NCBI RefSeq assembly: GCF_001636695.1
Contig: NZ_LGEL01000017.1
Location: 1-64,000, forward strand
DNA: 64,000 nucleotides
Reading direction: 5' to 3'
From: Pedobacter panaciterrae
GTDB lineage: Bacteria > Bacteroidota > Bacteroidia > Sphingobacteriales > Sphingobacteriaceae
The notes beneath the pieces are model-generated. The model did not search any database, was not told where the DNA came from, and worked only from the letters and a program-made list of their open reading frames with translations. This document shows positions 8,362 to 17,973 of the stretch, one piece after another. Each line of letters begins with the position of its first letter. Position 1 is the stretch's first letter. A program made the translations under genes and the position numbers.

Positions 8362-9623
8362 TCAAAAAGATATCCGCTATAGGCAAGCCCTTTAGCTACA
8401 CTAATAAAATTATCTCCCGAATGCACAGGTGTATTCGGGAATTTTGTTTTAAAGAGCTCTTTAATTGCGGCAACCATTGACGTTCCCCCAGTTAGGAAAA
8501 GGCTATCAATATCATTTGCTGCTATTTGGTGGTTTAAAAGGAACTCATCCAGATAGGCGCTTATTTTTTTAATATCTTTTTGAATGATGCCATTGTATTG
8601 ATCTATAGATATTTCATCGTTAATCTCGATATCCATTTTTGAATATTGAAACTGTGAGACTGGGAGTGAAGATAATTCTACTTTCGTTTTTTCAACTGAC
8701 TGGAAAATAGAGTATCCTAAATTGTTGTCTACAAGGGTAAGCAGGTTTTTGAATTTTCTATCCTGTTTAGAGTAGTGGTAATAGTTTTGAAGATCATTCT
8801 TGATCTTAATGCCATTAAAAAAGTTCATTTGTTCCCAGGAGCAGATATTAGCAAATAAGGAAACGGGCACTGTAAGCATTTTTCCCGGTGCTGCTTCATA
8901 CAAGGTATGTTTTCCAAAATGCGGTGTTCCTTTGTCCCACATAAAGGCCGAATCGAAACTATCTCCACCTATGTAAATACCTCCTGTGGCAATTATATCC
9001 TTTCTTCTGTCTTTGCTTCCAACTTTAGTAGGATCGAGTTCCAGATAGGTAAAATCAGTTGTTCCCCCGCCCAAATCCGCTACCAGAACCTTTTCCTTTT
9101 TAGATATCGTTCTTTCATAAGCAAAAGCAGCGCCTATAGGTTCAAACTGAAACCTTACCTCTTCAAAGCCAGCATTTTCTGCTGCTTTATTTAATCTCTT
9201 TTGGGCAAGGGCATCTTTTGCAGTATTGTCATCGTCAAAAAATACAGGGCGACCGATGATTGCTTTTTTACAATCATGGCCAATAACCTCATCGGCTTTC
9301 TCTTTTAACTCTTTTAAAATAAGGGTAACAAGATCGGAAGCATTGAATTTTTTGTTATGAATTCTTGTTTCAATAAAGCTACTCCTTGGCAAAATACGTT
9401 TTATAGATTTCATGAATCTGCCTTTCATGCCATCTTTAATGTATTGAGAAATAGCCTGGTCGCCAACCACATATTTTAATGGCTCTGTAGCGCTTTGTTC
9501 ACTCTGGAAATATAGTATTGAAGGAATAATAATAGTTTTTATAATTTCCTTTTTCTCTTCATCAAAAATTGATAGGGCCGAATTGGTGGTCCCGAAATCA
9601 ATTCCATATAAAAAATTAGACAT
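8340..9623 (-). CDS. Hsp70-family protein lacking a substrate-binding domain (YegD-like)
   Basis: A 427-residue actin-fold ATPase with phosphate 1 (YGIDFGTTNSALS, residues about 6-18), phosphate 2 (VADLGGGTTDFTYLEL) and the adenosine motif (LFLTGGTSMVAAIKEL). It ends soon after the nucleotide-binding domain and has no DnaK-type peptide-binding domain or lid. That is the architecture of the YegD-like group, whose role is not well defined. The last residues (EGVPKR) and the TAA stop are encoded by the outer arm of the palindromic repeat, so the C-terminus was probably altered by insertion or growth of that repeat. Confidence 0.85.
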   Translation of the reverse strand: MSNFLYGIDFGTTNSALSIFDEEKKEIIKTIIIPSILYFQSEQSATEPLKYVVGDQAISQYIKDGMKGRFMKSIKRILPRSSFIETRIHNKKFNASDLVTLILKELKEKADEVIGHDCKKAIIGRPVFFDDDNTAKDALAQKRLNKAAENAGFEEVRFQFEPIGAAFAYERTISKKEKVLVADLGGGTTDFTYLELDPTKVGSKDRRKDIIATGGIYIGGDSFDSAFMWDKGTPHFGKHTLYEAAPGKMLTVPVSLFANICSWEQMNFFNGIKIKNDLQNYYHYSKQDRKFKNLLTLVDNNLGYSIFQSVEKTKVELSSLPVSQFQYSKMDIEINDEISIDQYNGIIQKDIKKISAYLDEFLLNHQIAANDIDSLFLTGGTSMVAAIKELFKTKFPNTPVHSGDNFISVAKGLAYSGYLFEEGVPKR

Positions 9624-9653
9624 TGCAACAGTAAAATTGGATGTAAATAAAAC

Positions 9654-9693
9654 AACACATCCGGACTATGGCCTGGCCAGATCCGGATGTGTT
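9654..9693 (-). terminator. Rho-independent terminator after the GMP gene
   Basis: A perfect 12-bp stem (AACACATCCGGA at 9654-9665, TCCGGATGTGTT at 9682-9693) has a 16-nt loop that itself contains the palindrome TGGCCTGGCCA. Reading the minus strand, the stem is followed by a GTTTTATTT stretch. It lies just after the stop of the mannose-1-phosphate guanylyltransferase gene. Confidence 0.85.
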
Positions 9694-9711
9694 AAAAGAT
9701 AATTGAATGGG

Positions 9712-10803
9712 TTAAATATATTTTGTGCCGAATTTTGATTTTACATCAGCAACAATTTGTTTTATACTTTGCTCTTCTGATCTTGGACAAATTAATAGTG
9801 TGTTGTTTGATTCTACAACAATGTAATCATGCAGATCCTGTAAAATCACCAATTTGTCTTTCGGTACGTTCACCATGCAGTTAGATGAGTTGAACATCAT
9901 CACTTTTTCTGAGGGAATTACTGCATTGCCAACATAATCATGTTCGGCGATGTCATATATTGAAGCCCAGGTTCCAAGGTCAGACCAACCAAAATCAGCA
10001 GGAAGTACATATACGTTATCTGCTTTCTCCATAATCCCGAAATCAATAGAAATATTAGTGCACTGCAAATATGCATTGCCAATAAATTCAATTTCGTTAC
10101 CAGTATTGTATAATTCATTTCCCTGAGAAAATATCTCGTACATATCAGGTAAATGCTTAGAAAAAGCATTGTTAATAGCTTTTGCCGACCATATAAAAAT
10201 TCCGGCATTCCATAGAAAGTCACCGCTTTGGACAAAAGATTTAGCCAGATCCAGATTAGGTTTTTCTGTAAAGATTTTTACTTTATGAATCTGCTCATCA
10301 GTTTTTAATGAGCTTTCGGTATATTGAATATAGCCGTAGCCAGTATCCGGTCTGCTTGGTTTTATTCCTAAGGTAATCAAACAGTTGTTCTCAGATGCTG
10401 CTTTTAAAGATTGTTCAATAGCTGCAACAAAAGCATCCTGATTTGTAATGGTATGATCAGAAGGTGCTACTACAATAGTTGCATCAGGGTTAATCTGAGC
10501 AATTTTCATTGATCCATAAGAGATACAAGGAGCTGTATTTCTCATAATAGGTTCTGCCAGAATTTGATTCTCATTTAAACCCGGTAGTTGTTCCTTTACA
10601 ATGTGGGTATATATTTCGTTAGTTACTACAAATATATTTTCTGGTGGACAGATCTTTAAAAAACGTTCGTATGTGCTTTGTATAAGTGTTTTTCCAACAC
10701 CAAAAAAATCAATAAACTGTTTAGGGTATTCCGTTCTGCTAACAGGCCAAAAACGGCTGCCAACTCCGCCAGCCATTATTAAGGCATAATTATTATTATT
10801 CAT
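9712..10803 (-). CDS. Mannose-1-phosphate guanylyltransferase
   Basis: A 363-residue nucleotidyltransferase with the signature MAGGVGSRFWPVSRTEYPKQ near the N-terminus, the APSDHTI motif, FTEKPNLDLA and WNAGIFIWSA, all typical of GDP-mannose pyrophosphorylases. It makes GDP-mannose from mannose 1-phosphate and GTP for envelope polysaccharides. It is the short single-domain form, without the phosphomannose isomerase cupin domain of ManC/AlgA. It is 18 bp downstream of kdsD, which links the two to surface-sugar supply. Confidence 0.93.
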   Translation of the reverse strand: MNNNNYALIMAGGVGSRFWPVSRTEYPKQFIDFFGVGKTLIQSTYERFLKICPPENIFVVTNEIYTHIVKEQLPGLNENQILAEPIMRNTAPCISYGSMKIAQINPDATIVVAPSDHTITNQDAFVAAIEQSLKAASENNCLITLGIKPSRPDTGYGYIQYTESSLKTDEQIHKVKIFTEKPNLDLAKSFVQSGDFLWNAGIFIWSAKAINNAFSKHLPDMYEIFSQGNELYNTGNEIEFIGNAYLQCTNISIDFGIMEKADNVYVLPADFGWSDLGTWASIYDIAEHDYVGNAVIPSEKVMMFNSSNCMVNVPKDKLVILQDLHDYIVVESNNTLLICPRSEEQSIKQIVADVKSKFGTKYI

Positions 10804-10821
10804 ATCTGATATAGAGTATCG

Positions 10822-11787
10822 TTAAATTATACCTTCCTGTAAAAGGTCGTGAAAATGTATCATACCAAAATAGGTTTCTTTATCAGTAACCAATAATTGT
10901 GTAATGTTATTGTCTTTTATCATATCCAGAGCATTTATTGCTAAAACTTCCTTATCAACCCTTTTCGGATTAGGGTTCATTAAGTCGCTCGCTTTAATGT
11001 CGGCTAAATTAGAATGTTTTTCTAACATTCTGCGAATATCGCCGTCGGTAATTATCCCCATAATCACATTGCCTTCAATAACAACAACTGCACCCAAACG
11101 GTTTTGACTAATTTCAATTATGACATCTTTAACAGATGCGGATGGGTGAATACTTGGTTTTTCGTTCTTCAGCGCAATATCGCCGGCTTTTAAATATAGT
11201 TTTTTGCCCAGGGCCCCGCCGGGGTGGTAGCGTGCAAAATCATCTTCATTAAAATTACGCGCATTCAACAAGGCGATAGCCAGTGCATCACCCATAGCCA
11301 ATTGTGCAGTAGTACTGGTAGTAGGTGCCAGATTATGCGGGCAGGCCTCTTTTGTTACCGATGTGTTTAATACATAATCTGCCTGCAATGCTAAATCAGA
11401 ATTTAGCTGACCAACCATCCCAATCATGATGTTTCCCGCCTGTTTAAGAAGTGGAGTAAGCACTTTTATTTCAGGAGTATTTCCACTTTTAGAAATACAG
11501 ATAACGATGTCGTTTTTTTGGATCATTCCAAGGTCTCCATGAACAGCATCTGCTGCATGCATAAAGATCGCCGGAGTACCTGTTGAGTTAAAAGTTGCTA
11601 CAATCTTTTGCGCAATAATGGCGCTTTTTCCGATTCCGGTTACAATTACACGACCCTTACTTTCAATAATCAGGTCTATAATCTTAACAAAATCGTCATT
11701 TATGTTTTCAATTAAGCCTAAAATAGCCTGAGCTTCCAACTGTAAAGTGCTAACAGCGTCGTCGATAATAGATTTTTTACTTTTCAA
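10822..11787 (-). CDS. kdsD: D-arabinose-5-phosphate isomerase (KpsF/GutQ/KdsD family)
   Basis: A 321-residue protein with an N-terminal SIS domain (about 35-185; VIVTGIGKSAIIAQKI, ICISKSGNTPEI, ARYHPGGALGKKL) and two CBS domains (about 205-321; IITDGDIRRMLE in the first). It converts ribulose 5-phosphate to arabinose 5-phosphate, the first step to KDO. KdsA, the next enzyme of the path, is encoded just beyond recQ. A TAATTTTG element at 11825-11832 is the likely promoter box. Confidence 0.93.
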   Translation of the reverse strand: MKSKKSIIDDAVSTLQLEAQAILGLIENINDDFVKIIDLIIESKGRVIVTGIGKSAIIAQKIVATFNSTGTPAIFMHAADAVHGDLGMIQKNDIVICISKSGNTPEIKVLTPLLKQAGNIMIGMVGQLNSDLALQADYVLNTSVTKEACPHNLAPTTSTTAQLAMGDALAIALLNARNFNEDDFARYHPGGALGKKLYLKAGDIALKNEKPSIHPSASVKDVIIEISQNRLGAVVVIEGNVIMGIITDGDIRRMLEKHSNLADIKASDLMNPNPKRVDKEVLAINALDMIKDNNITQLLVTDKETYFGMIHFHDLLQEGII

Positions 11788-11824
11788 ACAGAATTATTTA
11801 GTATATTGATGCTTTGAATTTGTG

Positions 11825-11832
11825 CAAAATTA
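11825..11832 (-). promoter_or_regulatory. Candidate -7 element for kdsD
   Basis: Minus-strand TAATTTTG fits TAnnTTTG and lies 37 bases before the kdsD start, in the short divergent gap with recQ. No matching -33 half is clear. Confidence 0.5.
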
Positions 11833-11876
11833 TGTTATTTTGAAGTAAAAATAGCACTGAATATTTTATACACGAA

Positions 11877-14066
11877 ATGGATGTGAAAAAGTCGTTGTTT
11901 GACAACTTACAAACCTTTTTTGGTTTTGATAATTTTAAAGGTGATCAGGAGTCTATCATCACCAATATTCTTGAAAAAAGAAATACGTTTGTTATAATGC
12001 CTACGGGTGGGGGGAAATCCATTTGCTATCAGTTGCCAGCTTTGATGGAAGAGGGGACTGCTATAGTAATATCGCCATTAATTGCACTGATGAAAAATCA
12101 GGTAGATCAGTTAAGGGCATTTGGTGGAAGTGATAGTATTGCACACTTTCTGAATTCTTCTTTAAATAAAACCGAAATTACTCAAGTTAAAAGTGATTTA
12201 TTAAGCGGACAAACAAAATTGCTGTACGTTGCTCCGGAATCACTTTCTAAGCAAGACAATATAGATTTCTTAAAATTGATTAAGATTTCTTTTGTGGCGG
12301 TTGATGAAGCTCACTGTATTTCCGAGTGGGGCCATGATTTTAGACCTGAATACAGGAAAATCAGGCAAGTGATACAAGGTCTGGGTGAAGATATTCCAAT
12401 TATAGCCCTAACTGCTACTGCAACACCTAAAGTTCAGCAGGATATCATTAAGAATCTTCAAATGTCTGATGCCACCTTGTTTAAGTCATCATTTAACAGG
12501 CCTAACTTATTTTATGAGATCAGGCCTAAAAGGGATGTTATTAAAGAGATCATCAGATACATAAAATATAATACCGGTAAATCAGGTATTATTTATTGTC
12601 TGAGTCGTAAAAAGGTTGAAGAGGTTGCAGAAACCTTAAATCTTAACGGTATTAAAGCCTTACCATACCATGCGGGCTTAGAGCCAAAGGTTAGAGCCGA
12701 TACCCAGGATAGATTCCTTATGGAGGATGTAGAGGTTATTGTAGCCACTATCGCTTTCGGTATGGGAATAGATAAACCAGATGTACGATTTGTAATTCAC
12801 CATGATATACCTAAAAGTATGGAAGGCTATTATCAGGAAACTGGAAGAGCCGGACGTGATGGAGGAGAGGGAATTTGTATTGCTTTCTACGCTCAAAAGG
12901 ATGTAGATAAGCTGGCCAAGTTTATGAAGGATAAACCAGTATCTGAGCGGGAGATAGGTACTCAGATCTTAAAGGAAGTTATTGATTATGCTGAATCGGG
13001 AGTATGTCGCAGAAAGCAGATTCTTCATTACTTTGGAGAGAACTTTAATGAGACCGGTTGTAATTGCATGTGCGATAACTGTAAGAAACCGAAAAAACTA
13101 TTTGAAGCAGAAGAATCCCTGTTGGTTCTGTTAAAGCTGATTAAAAAAATAGGAGAGAAGTTTGATGATGCCCATATATTAAGTGTCATTTTAGGTAATG
13201 AAACCGCTCAGACAATTGCTTATGAACACAGTAAACTTCCTGAATTTGGTTTAGGAGTTGTTGAGGGTGAGAATCATTGGAAATCACTGATCAGACAGGC
13301 TGTATTAAATAATTTCCTGTCAAAAGATATAGATAACTATGGCTTACTGGGATTAACCAATGGCGGATTAAGTTTCATTGAAAATCCATATGCACTTAAG
13401 TTCGTTTTAAACGAACCAATAGAGAGCGCAGCAGATGATGATGAGGACGATGTTAAACATGGCAGTGGAGCGGTAGACGCTCAGTTACTACAGTTACTGA
13501 AAGATCTTAGAAAGAAAATTGCCAAGCAAAAGAATGTACCTCCTTTTGTGGTGTTTCAGGATCCATCTCTTGAAGAGATGTGTACCCATTACCCAATTAC
13601 GATGGATGAGCTTAAGCAGATCTCTGGAGTTGGCCATGGAAAAGCGCTTAAGTTTGGGGGATCTTTTCTGGAGCTGATCAAAAAGTATGTAGAAGACAAT
13701 GATATTGAGCGCCCTATTGACCTTATTATTAAAACACAGGCCAATAAATCTCAGCTTAAAGTATCTATTATTCAAAACATAGACAGGAAAATCGGACTTG
13801 AAGATATTGCAAAATCAAAAGGTATCACATACGATGATATCTTAAAAGAAGTGGAAGCAATTGTAAACTCTGGAACCAAGCTGAATCTTAGCTATTTTGT
13901 AGATGAAGTGATAGATGAGGATCGCCAGGATGAAGTATTTGATTATTTTCAATCAGCAGAAAACGACTCAATTGACGAAGCATTAAAAGAACTTGGAGAG
14001 TCGGATTATTCACGTGAAGAAATACAGCTTATGCGTATTAAATTCATGTCAGAACTAGGTAACTAA
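11877..14066 (+). CDS. recQ: ATP-dependent DNA helicase RecQ
   Basis: A 729-residue superfamily 2 helicase. Walker A is MPTGGGKSICYQLP, the DEAH box is VAVDEAHCISEWGHDFRPEY, and motif VI lies in QETGRAGRDG. The zinc-binding RecQ-C-terminal region has CRRKQILHYFGE followed by CNCMCDNC. An HRDC domain lies near 540-610 (YPITMDELKQISGVGHGKA). After HRDC about 110 further residues with a helix-turn-helix look (LEDIAKSKGITYDDILKEV) form the C-terminal extension usual in Bacteroidota RecQ. It acts in replication fork repair and recombination. Confidence 0.95.
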   Translation: MDVKKSLFDNLQTFFGFDNFKGDQESIITNILEKRNTFVIMPTGGGKSICYQLPALMEEGTAIVISPLIALMKNQVDQLRAFGGSDSIAHFLNSSLNKTEITQVKSDLLSGQTKLLYVAPESLSKQDNIDFLKLIKISFVAVDEAHCISEWGHDFRPEYRKIRQVIQGLGEDIPIIALTATATPKVQQDIIKNLQMSDATLFKSSFNRPNLFYEIRPKRDVIKEIIRYIKYNTGKSGIIYCLSRKKVEEVAETLNLNGIKALPYHAGLEPKVRADTQDRFLMEDVEVIVATIAFGMGIDKPDVRFVIHHDIPKSMEGYYQETGRAGRDGGEGICIAFYAQKDVDKLAKFMKDKPVSEREIGTQILKEVIDYAESGVCRRKQILHYFGENFNETGCNCMCDNCKKPKKLFEAEESLLVLLKLIKKIGEKFDDAHILSVILGNETAQTIAYEHSKLPEFGLGVVEGENHWKSLIRQAVLNNFLSKDIDNYGLLGLTNGGLSFIENPYALKFVLNEPIESAADDDEDDVKHGSGAVDAQLLQLLKDLRKKIAKQKNVPPFVVFQDPSLEEMCTHYPITMDELKQISGVGHGKALKFGGSFLELIKKYVEDNDIERPIDLIIKTQANKSQLKVSIIQNIDRKIGLEDIAKSKGITYDDILKEVEAIVNSGTKLNLSYFVDEVIDEDRQDEVFDYFQSAENDSIDEALKELGESDYSREEIQLMRIKFMSELGN

Positions 14067-14080
14067 CAATAAAAACAACA

Positions 14081-14896
14081 ATGATCAATTTCCCTTTAGA
14101 TAATTTTAAAAATCAGGAATCAGGTAATTTCTTTTTAATGGCCGGACCTTGTGCCATAGAAGGCGAAGAAATCGCCATGCGTATTGCCGAAAAGATAGTT
14201 ACAATAACAGACAAACTACAAATACCATATATTTTTAAAGGTTCTTATCGCAAAGCTAATCGCTCTAAAGGTGATTCCTTTACAGGAATTGGCGATGAAA
14301 AGGCACTTAAAATATTAGAGAAAGTAAGTAAAACCTTTGGTGTGCCAACGGTAACAGATATTCATGAAAGCAGTGAGGCTGCTATGGCTGCTGCTTATGT
14401 TGATGTATTGCAGATTCCCGCTTTTTTATGCAGACAAACCGATTTGTTAATTGCAGCTGCAAAAACAAATAAGATTGTAAACGTTAAAAAAGGACAGTTT
14501 TTATCTGCCGGATCAATGAAATTCGCCGTAGAAAAAATAGTAGAAGCAGGAAACAATAAAGTGATCCTTACCGATAGAGGTAATACTTTTGGTTATCAGG
14601 ATCTTATTGTTGATTACCGTGGTTTGCCAGAAATGCAATCTTTTGGAGTACCTGTTGTTATGGATTGTACTCATTCATTACAACAACCAAATCAAAGCAG
14701 TGGAGTAACTGGTGGTAAACCTGCACTAATAGAAACTATCGCCAAAGCAGCAATTGCTGTTGGAGCCGATGGTTTGTTTATTGAAACGCACCCGGATCCT
14801 GCAAATGCAAAGTCAGACGGTGCCAATATGCTGCATCTCGATTTGCTGGAAGACCTTTTAGTTAAACTAATTAGAGTAAGAAAAGCGGTTATTTAA
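14081..14896 (+). CDS. kdsA: 3-deoxy-8-phosphooctulonate synthase
   Basis: A 271-residue TIM-barrel enzyme with MAGPCAIEGEEIAMR, FKGSYRKANRSKGDSFTG, TDIHESSEAAMAA, LTDRGNTFGYQDLIVD and FIETHPDPANAKSDGANML, all diagnostic of KdsA. It condenses arabinose 5-phosphate with phosphoenolpyruvate to KDO 8-phosphate for LPS core. It follows recQ by 14 bp. Its stop codon lies inside a short two-way terminator. Confidence 0.97.
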   Translation: MINFPLDNFKNQESGNFFLMAGPCAIEGEEIAMRIAEKIVTITDKLQIPYIFKGSYRKANRSKGDSFTGIGDEKALKILEKVSKTFGVPTVTDIHESSEAAMAAAYVDVLQIPAFLCRQTDLLIAAAKTNKIVNVKKGQFLSAGSMKFAVEKIVEAGNNKVILTDRGNTFGYQDLIVDYRGLPEMQSFGVPVVMDCTHSLQQPNQSSGVTGGKPALIETIAKAAIAVGADGLFIETHPDPANAKSDGANMLHLDLLEDLLVKLIRVRKAVI

Positions 14897-14906
14897 CCGC
14901 TTTTTT
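14881..14906. terminator. Bidirectional rho-independent terminator
   Basis: The stem AAAAGCGGTT (14881-14890) / AACCGCTTTT (14895-14904) has a 4-nt loop and is flanked by A-runs and T-runs, so it works from both sides. It overlaps the last codons and stop of kdsA and precedes by a few bases the stop of the convergent OmpA gene, which ends at 14911. Confidence 0.9.
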
Positions 14907-14910
14907 ATTT

Positions 14911-16809
14911 TCAGAGCTTACTGATCACAAAAGAAGTTCTCCTGTTTAACTTTCTATTTTCGTCAGTGTTGTTAGCTGCGATTGGTTTCGATTCGCCATA
15001 TCCTTTGTAAGTTAACCGCTCAGCTGCTATTTTATTAGCTACAAGATAATCATAAACAGCTTTGGCACGCTGGGTGGATAGCTTTTCATTATCCTTTACG
15101 TTCCCAACATTGTCAGTATGTCCTTGTATTTCAATGCTAATGCCAGTGTTGTTCTTTAAAAGATCTACAAGGGTTGTTAACTCCGTAACTGATGGAGGCA
15201 ACAGGCTGTATTGATTGGTGTTAAAGAATATATTTTTCAATATTACATTGGTGCCAACCTTTAACTTTTCAAGCAAAATCTCCAGCACAAAAGGTTTGTT
15301 GGCATATGAATTATTTAATTCATAATTTTCAGAGAAAAACAGATAACCATCGGAACTGGCATTAAAGGCATAATCCCCTCCAATTGGCATCACTGCAAGA
15401 AAATCTCCTGTTTCCTTTGATGTATAATCGTTATATTCTGTTTTCTTGTTTTTTAAATTTACTACCTGAATCTTTGCTTCTACAAATGCACCTGTTTCTT
15501 TATCTTTTACTATGCCTTTTACATATGTAATAGGGAGTGGTCTTTTGTTTTCAGGCATTTTAAACTGGTAAATGTCCATATCACCATATCCTCCTTTTAG
15601 GTTAGAGGAGAACAAACCTTCTGTTCCATCAGGAGTTACAATTAGACCAGTTTCTTCATTAAAGGTATTAATAGGATAGCCTAGATTTTCTGGTTTCCCC
15701 CAATGACCCGTGTCATCCAGTCTGCTTAAAAACACATCCTTATTTCCTAACCCGGGCCATCCATCCGAAGAAAAATAAAGCGTTTTACCATCTTGATGAA
15801 TAAATGGGGTATGCTCATCATACGGTGTATTTATTTCGGGCCCAAGATTTTGAGGTACATCCCAATACCCATCACTTTTTAATGTACTTTTCCATATATC
15901 ATAGCCACCTAAACCTCCCGGTCTGTTACTCACAAAATACAAGGTGGTGCCATCCGGACTAATTGCAGGTTGCGAGTCCCAAAATGGAGAGTTCAAAGGA
16001 GCTCCCAGATTAAAAGGTTCGCCCCAACTATTGCCTTCTTTGTGACTAACATAAATGTCGCACCTGCCTAAGCCGTCAGGTCTGTTACAGCCAGTAAAAA
16101 ACAAGTAAAGACCATCGGGGGAAATAGATTGAGCACCTTCATTAAATTTGGAAGTATTAATTTTATCACTTAGCGGAGTAGGGGTAGCCCATTCCTTATT
16201 AACTTTATTGGAGATATAAAAATCCTCGTTTCCATCTACAGTCCTACTAAAAATTAACTTTTCACCATCTGCAGTAATAGAAGGGAAGTAGTCTCTGTAT
16301 CTGGAATTTATTTCTTTTCCAAGATTAACAGGCTCGTATTTCTCAGGCGATTTTATTGCTGATATAGCAAATTCACAATCTTTAAGGTATTTGTTGGCTT
16401 TGTTAATGAAATCTTTATCATTGCCTTTATAGTTTTTAATAAAGAGTTCAATGTGCTGTAAAGCATTAGAATAGTCGCCGGTATTTAACTCAGATTCAGC
16501 TAAGCCATAAAACAAACGAGGGTCAGCTTTATCAGCACCAAGACTTAATGCGCTAAGGTATGCCGACTTAGCGGCTTCAAAGTTTTTTGTCCTGCGATTG
16601 ATATCACCAAGCTGTATAAAGGCAAATTGAAAAGATGGATCTTCCTTTACAGTTTCCTGTAAAGCAGAAACGGCAAGGTCGAAGTTGTCCTGTTTTAAAT
16701 AGTTTTGAGCTTTATCAAAAGTGGTTTGTGCCTTTTTTACATTGGTTGTTTGAGCACGAGTATGTGCAGCAATAACCAATAAGAAGAATAGGAACAACGT
16801 TTTCTTCAT
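14911..16809 (-). CDS. OmpA-family protein with TPR, PD40 propeller and carboxypeptidase-regulatory-like domain
   Basis: A 632-residue exported protein. A signal peptide (MKKTLFLFFLLVIAAHTRAQ) precedes TPR units (about 25-150), a run of PD40/WD40-like propeller repeats with recurring ISPDG and LYFVSNRPGGLGGYDI-type segments (about 165-425), a carboxypeptidase-regulatory-like fold (about 430-515) and a C-terminal OmpA domain that binds peptidoglycan (IEIQGHTDNVG, LSTQRAKAVYDYL, YGESKP, LNRRTSFVI). This layout is common in Bacteroidota, where some members support type IX secretion or gliding; for this gene that link is inference only. Confidence 0.9.
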   Translation of the reverse strand: MKKTLFLFFLLVIAAHTRAQTTNVKKAQTTFDKAQNYLKQDNFDLAVSALQETVKEDPSFQFAFIQLGDINRRTKNFEAAKSAYLSALSLGADKADPRLFYGLAESELNTGDYSNALQHIELFIKNYKGNDKDFINKANKYLKDCEFAISAIKSPEKYEPVNLGKEINSRYRDYFPSITADGEKLIFSRTVDGNEDFYISNKVNKEWATPTPLSDKINTSKFNEGAQSISPDGLYLFFTGCNRPDGLGRCDIYVSHKEGNSWGEPFNLGAPLNSPFWDSQPAISPDGTTLYFVSNRPGGLGGYDIWKSTLKSDGYWDVPQNLGPEINTPYDEHTPFIHQDGKTLYFSSDGWPGLGNKDVFLSRLDDTGHWGKPENLGYPINTFNEETGLIVTPDGTEGLFSSNLKGGYGDMDIYQFKMPENKRPLPITYVKGIVKDKETGAFVEAKIQVVNLKNKKTEYNDYTSKETGDFLAVMPIGGDYAFNASSDGYLFFSENYELNNSYANKPFVLEILLEKLKVGTNVILKNIFFNTNQYSLLPPSVTELTTLVDLLKNNTGISIEIQGHTDNVGNVKDNEKLSTQRAKAVYDYLVANKIAAERLTYKGYGESKPIAANNTDENRKLNRRTSFVISKL

Positions 16810-16859
16810 TGACGCTTATATTAACGAGCGGATTAAATATAGCGAAATAGATAGAAAAC

Positions 16860-17483
16860 CTATGGTATATTTAAAAATTTATGTGTCTGTAAAGAAATTT
16901 CCCATTTCGGATTGGCCATAACATAGTCAATAATCAATGGAGTAATTTCTTTTGATTTTGACCATTCCGGTTGCAAATAAAGCTTACAAGTGTCGGAAAC
17001 TGTTTCTGCATATTTCTCTGCCCATTCAAAATCACTTTTGTTAAACACAATGACTTTCAGTTCATTTGCAAAAGGAGTAATGTCAGGTCTTGGAGCTTTG
17101 AATTTCTTTGGCGATAAACAAATCCAATCCCATTCACCAGACAGCGGATATGCCCCAGAAGTTTCAATAAAGGTTAATATTTTCCGTTCACGAAGCTTTT
17201 TAGTAAGATAATCAAGATTATAGATTAAAGGCTCACCGCCGGTAATTACAACAGCTTTACCAGGAAAAGTATCTGCTTTAGCAACAATATCATCAGATAA
17301 AGTAAGTGGATGGAGCTCTGCATCCCAGCTTTCCTTTACATCACACCAGTGACAACCAACATCACAACCACCTAATCGAATAAAATAAGCTGCTTTACCG
17401 GTATTAAATCCCTCTCCTTGTATTGTGTAAAATTCTTCCATTAATGGAAGAAGTGTGCCGTCTGCTGGTATTTGATGTGCCAT
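16860..17483 (-). CDS. queE: 7-carboxy-7-deazaguanine synthase
   Basis: A 207-residue radical SAM enzyme with the cluster motif CX3CX2C at Cys40, Cys44 and Cys47 (GGCDVGCHWCDVK), MEEFYTIQGEGFNTGKAAYF before it, and VVITGGEPLIYNLDYL after it. It converts 6-carboxytetrahydropterin to 7-carboxy-7-deazaguanine in queuosine synthesis. No queD or queC is adjacent, but a queuosine precursor transporter of the YhhQ family is encoded 7 kb away, and folE, which feeds the same path, lies at 39.6 kb. Confidence 0.94.
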   Translation of the reverse strand: MAHQIPADGTLLPLMEEFYTIQGEGFNTGKAAYFIRLGGCDVGCHWCDVKESWDAELHPLTLSDDIVAKADTFPGKAVVITGGEPLIYNLDYLTKKLRERKILTFIETSGAYPLSGEWDWICLSPKKFKAPRPDITPFANELKVIVFNKSDFEWAEKYAETVSDTCKLYLQPEWSKSKEITPLIIDYVMANPKWEISLQTHKFLNIP

Positions 17484-17494
17484 ATATAAGATTG

Positions 17495-17502
17495 CAAAGT
17501 TA
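17495..17502 (-). promoter_or_regulatory. Promoter -7 element directly before queE
   Basis: Minus-strand TAACTTTG matches TAnnTTTG and ends 11 bases before the queE ATG, implying a leader of only a few bases. Confidence 0.5.
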
Positions 17503-17632
17503 AATAAATATCCGGGGGAAATTAGATTATATGTATATTGAGCGAATATAAATGACCTGTCTGTGAAGAAATGGCGATCATTTTAGTTATTGATTTTAAA
17601 ATACTTGTTTAAAATTTAATTAAAGTTCGATT

Positions 17633-17965
17633 TTGAAGTGGCATAAAATAGAGACAGAAATACCCGACGAGGAATTTGTGAAGCAGATTAATGTTGATGG
17701 TAAAAAGCTCTGTCTGGTAAAACATCAACAAAAACTTTTTGTAGTGCAAAATACCTGCCCCCATGCCGGAGGTATTCTAAGTGGAGGCTGGTGTAAAAAT
17801 GGAAACCTCATTTGTCCTATTCATCGTTGGGAATATAATCTTGAAAACGGGAGAGGAGCAGAGGGACAAGGAGACTACATTGATATTTACCCGTTAGAAA
17901 CAAGACCTGATGGAATTTATGTAGGCTTTAAAGAAAACTGGATTAAAAAGCTTTTTGGAAAATAG
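17633..17965 (+). CDS. Rieske [2Fe-2S] protein (NirD-like ferredoxin)
   Basis: A 110-residue stand-alone Rieske domain. The cluster ligands are present as Cys42-X-His44 (TCPHAGG) and Cys61-X2-His64 (CPIHRWEYNL). It is small and soluble, as in ferredoxin components of nitrite reductase or ring-hydroxylating systems, but no partner oxygenase or reductase gene is near. The start is a TTG at 17633 (KWHKIETEIPDEEF follows), the only start that gives a full domain. It ends next to the decayed palindromic repeat. Confidence 0.85.
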   Translation: MKWHKIETEIPDEEFVKQINVDGKKLCLVKHQQKLFVVQNTCPHAGGILSGGWCKNGNLICPIHRWEYNLENGRGAEGQGDYIDIYPLETRPDGIYVGFKENWIKKLFGK

Positions 17966-17973
17966 GAGTAGGA

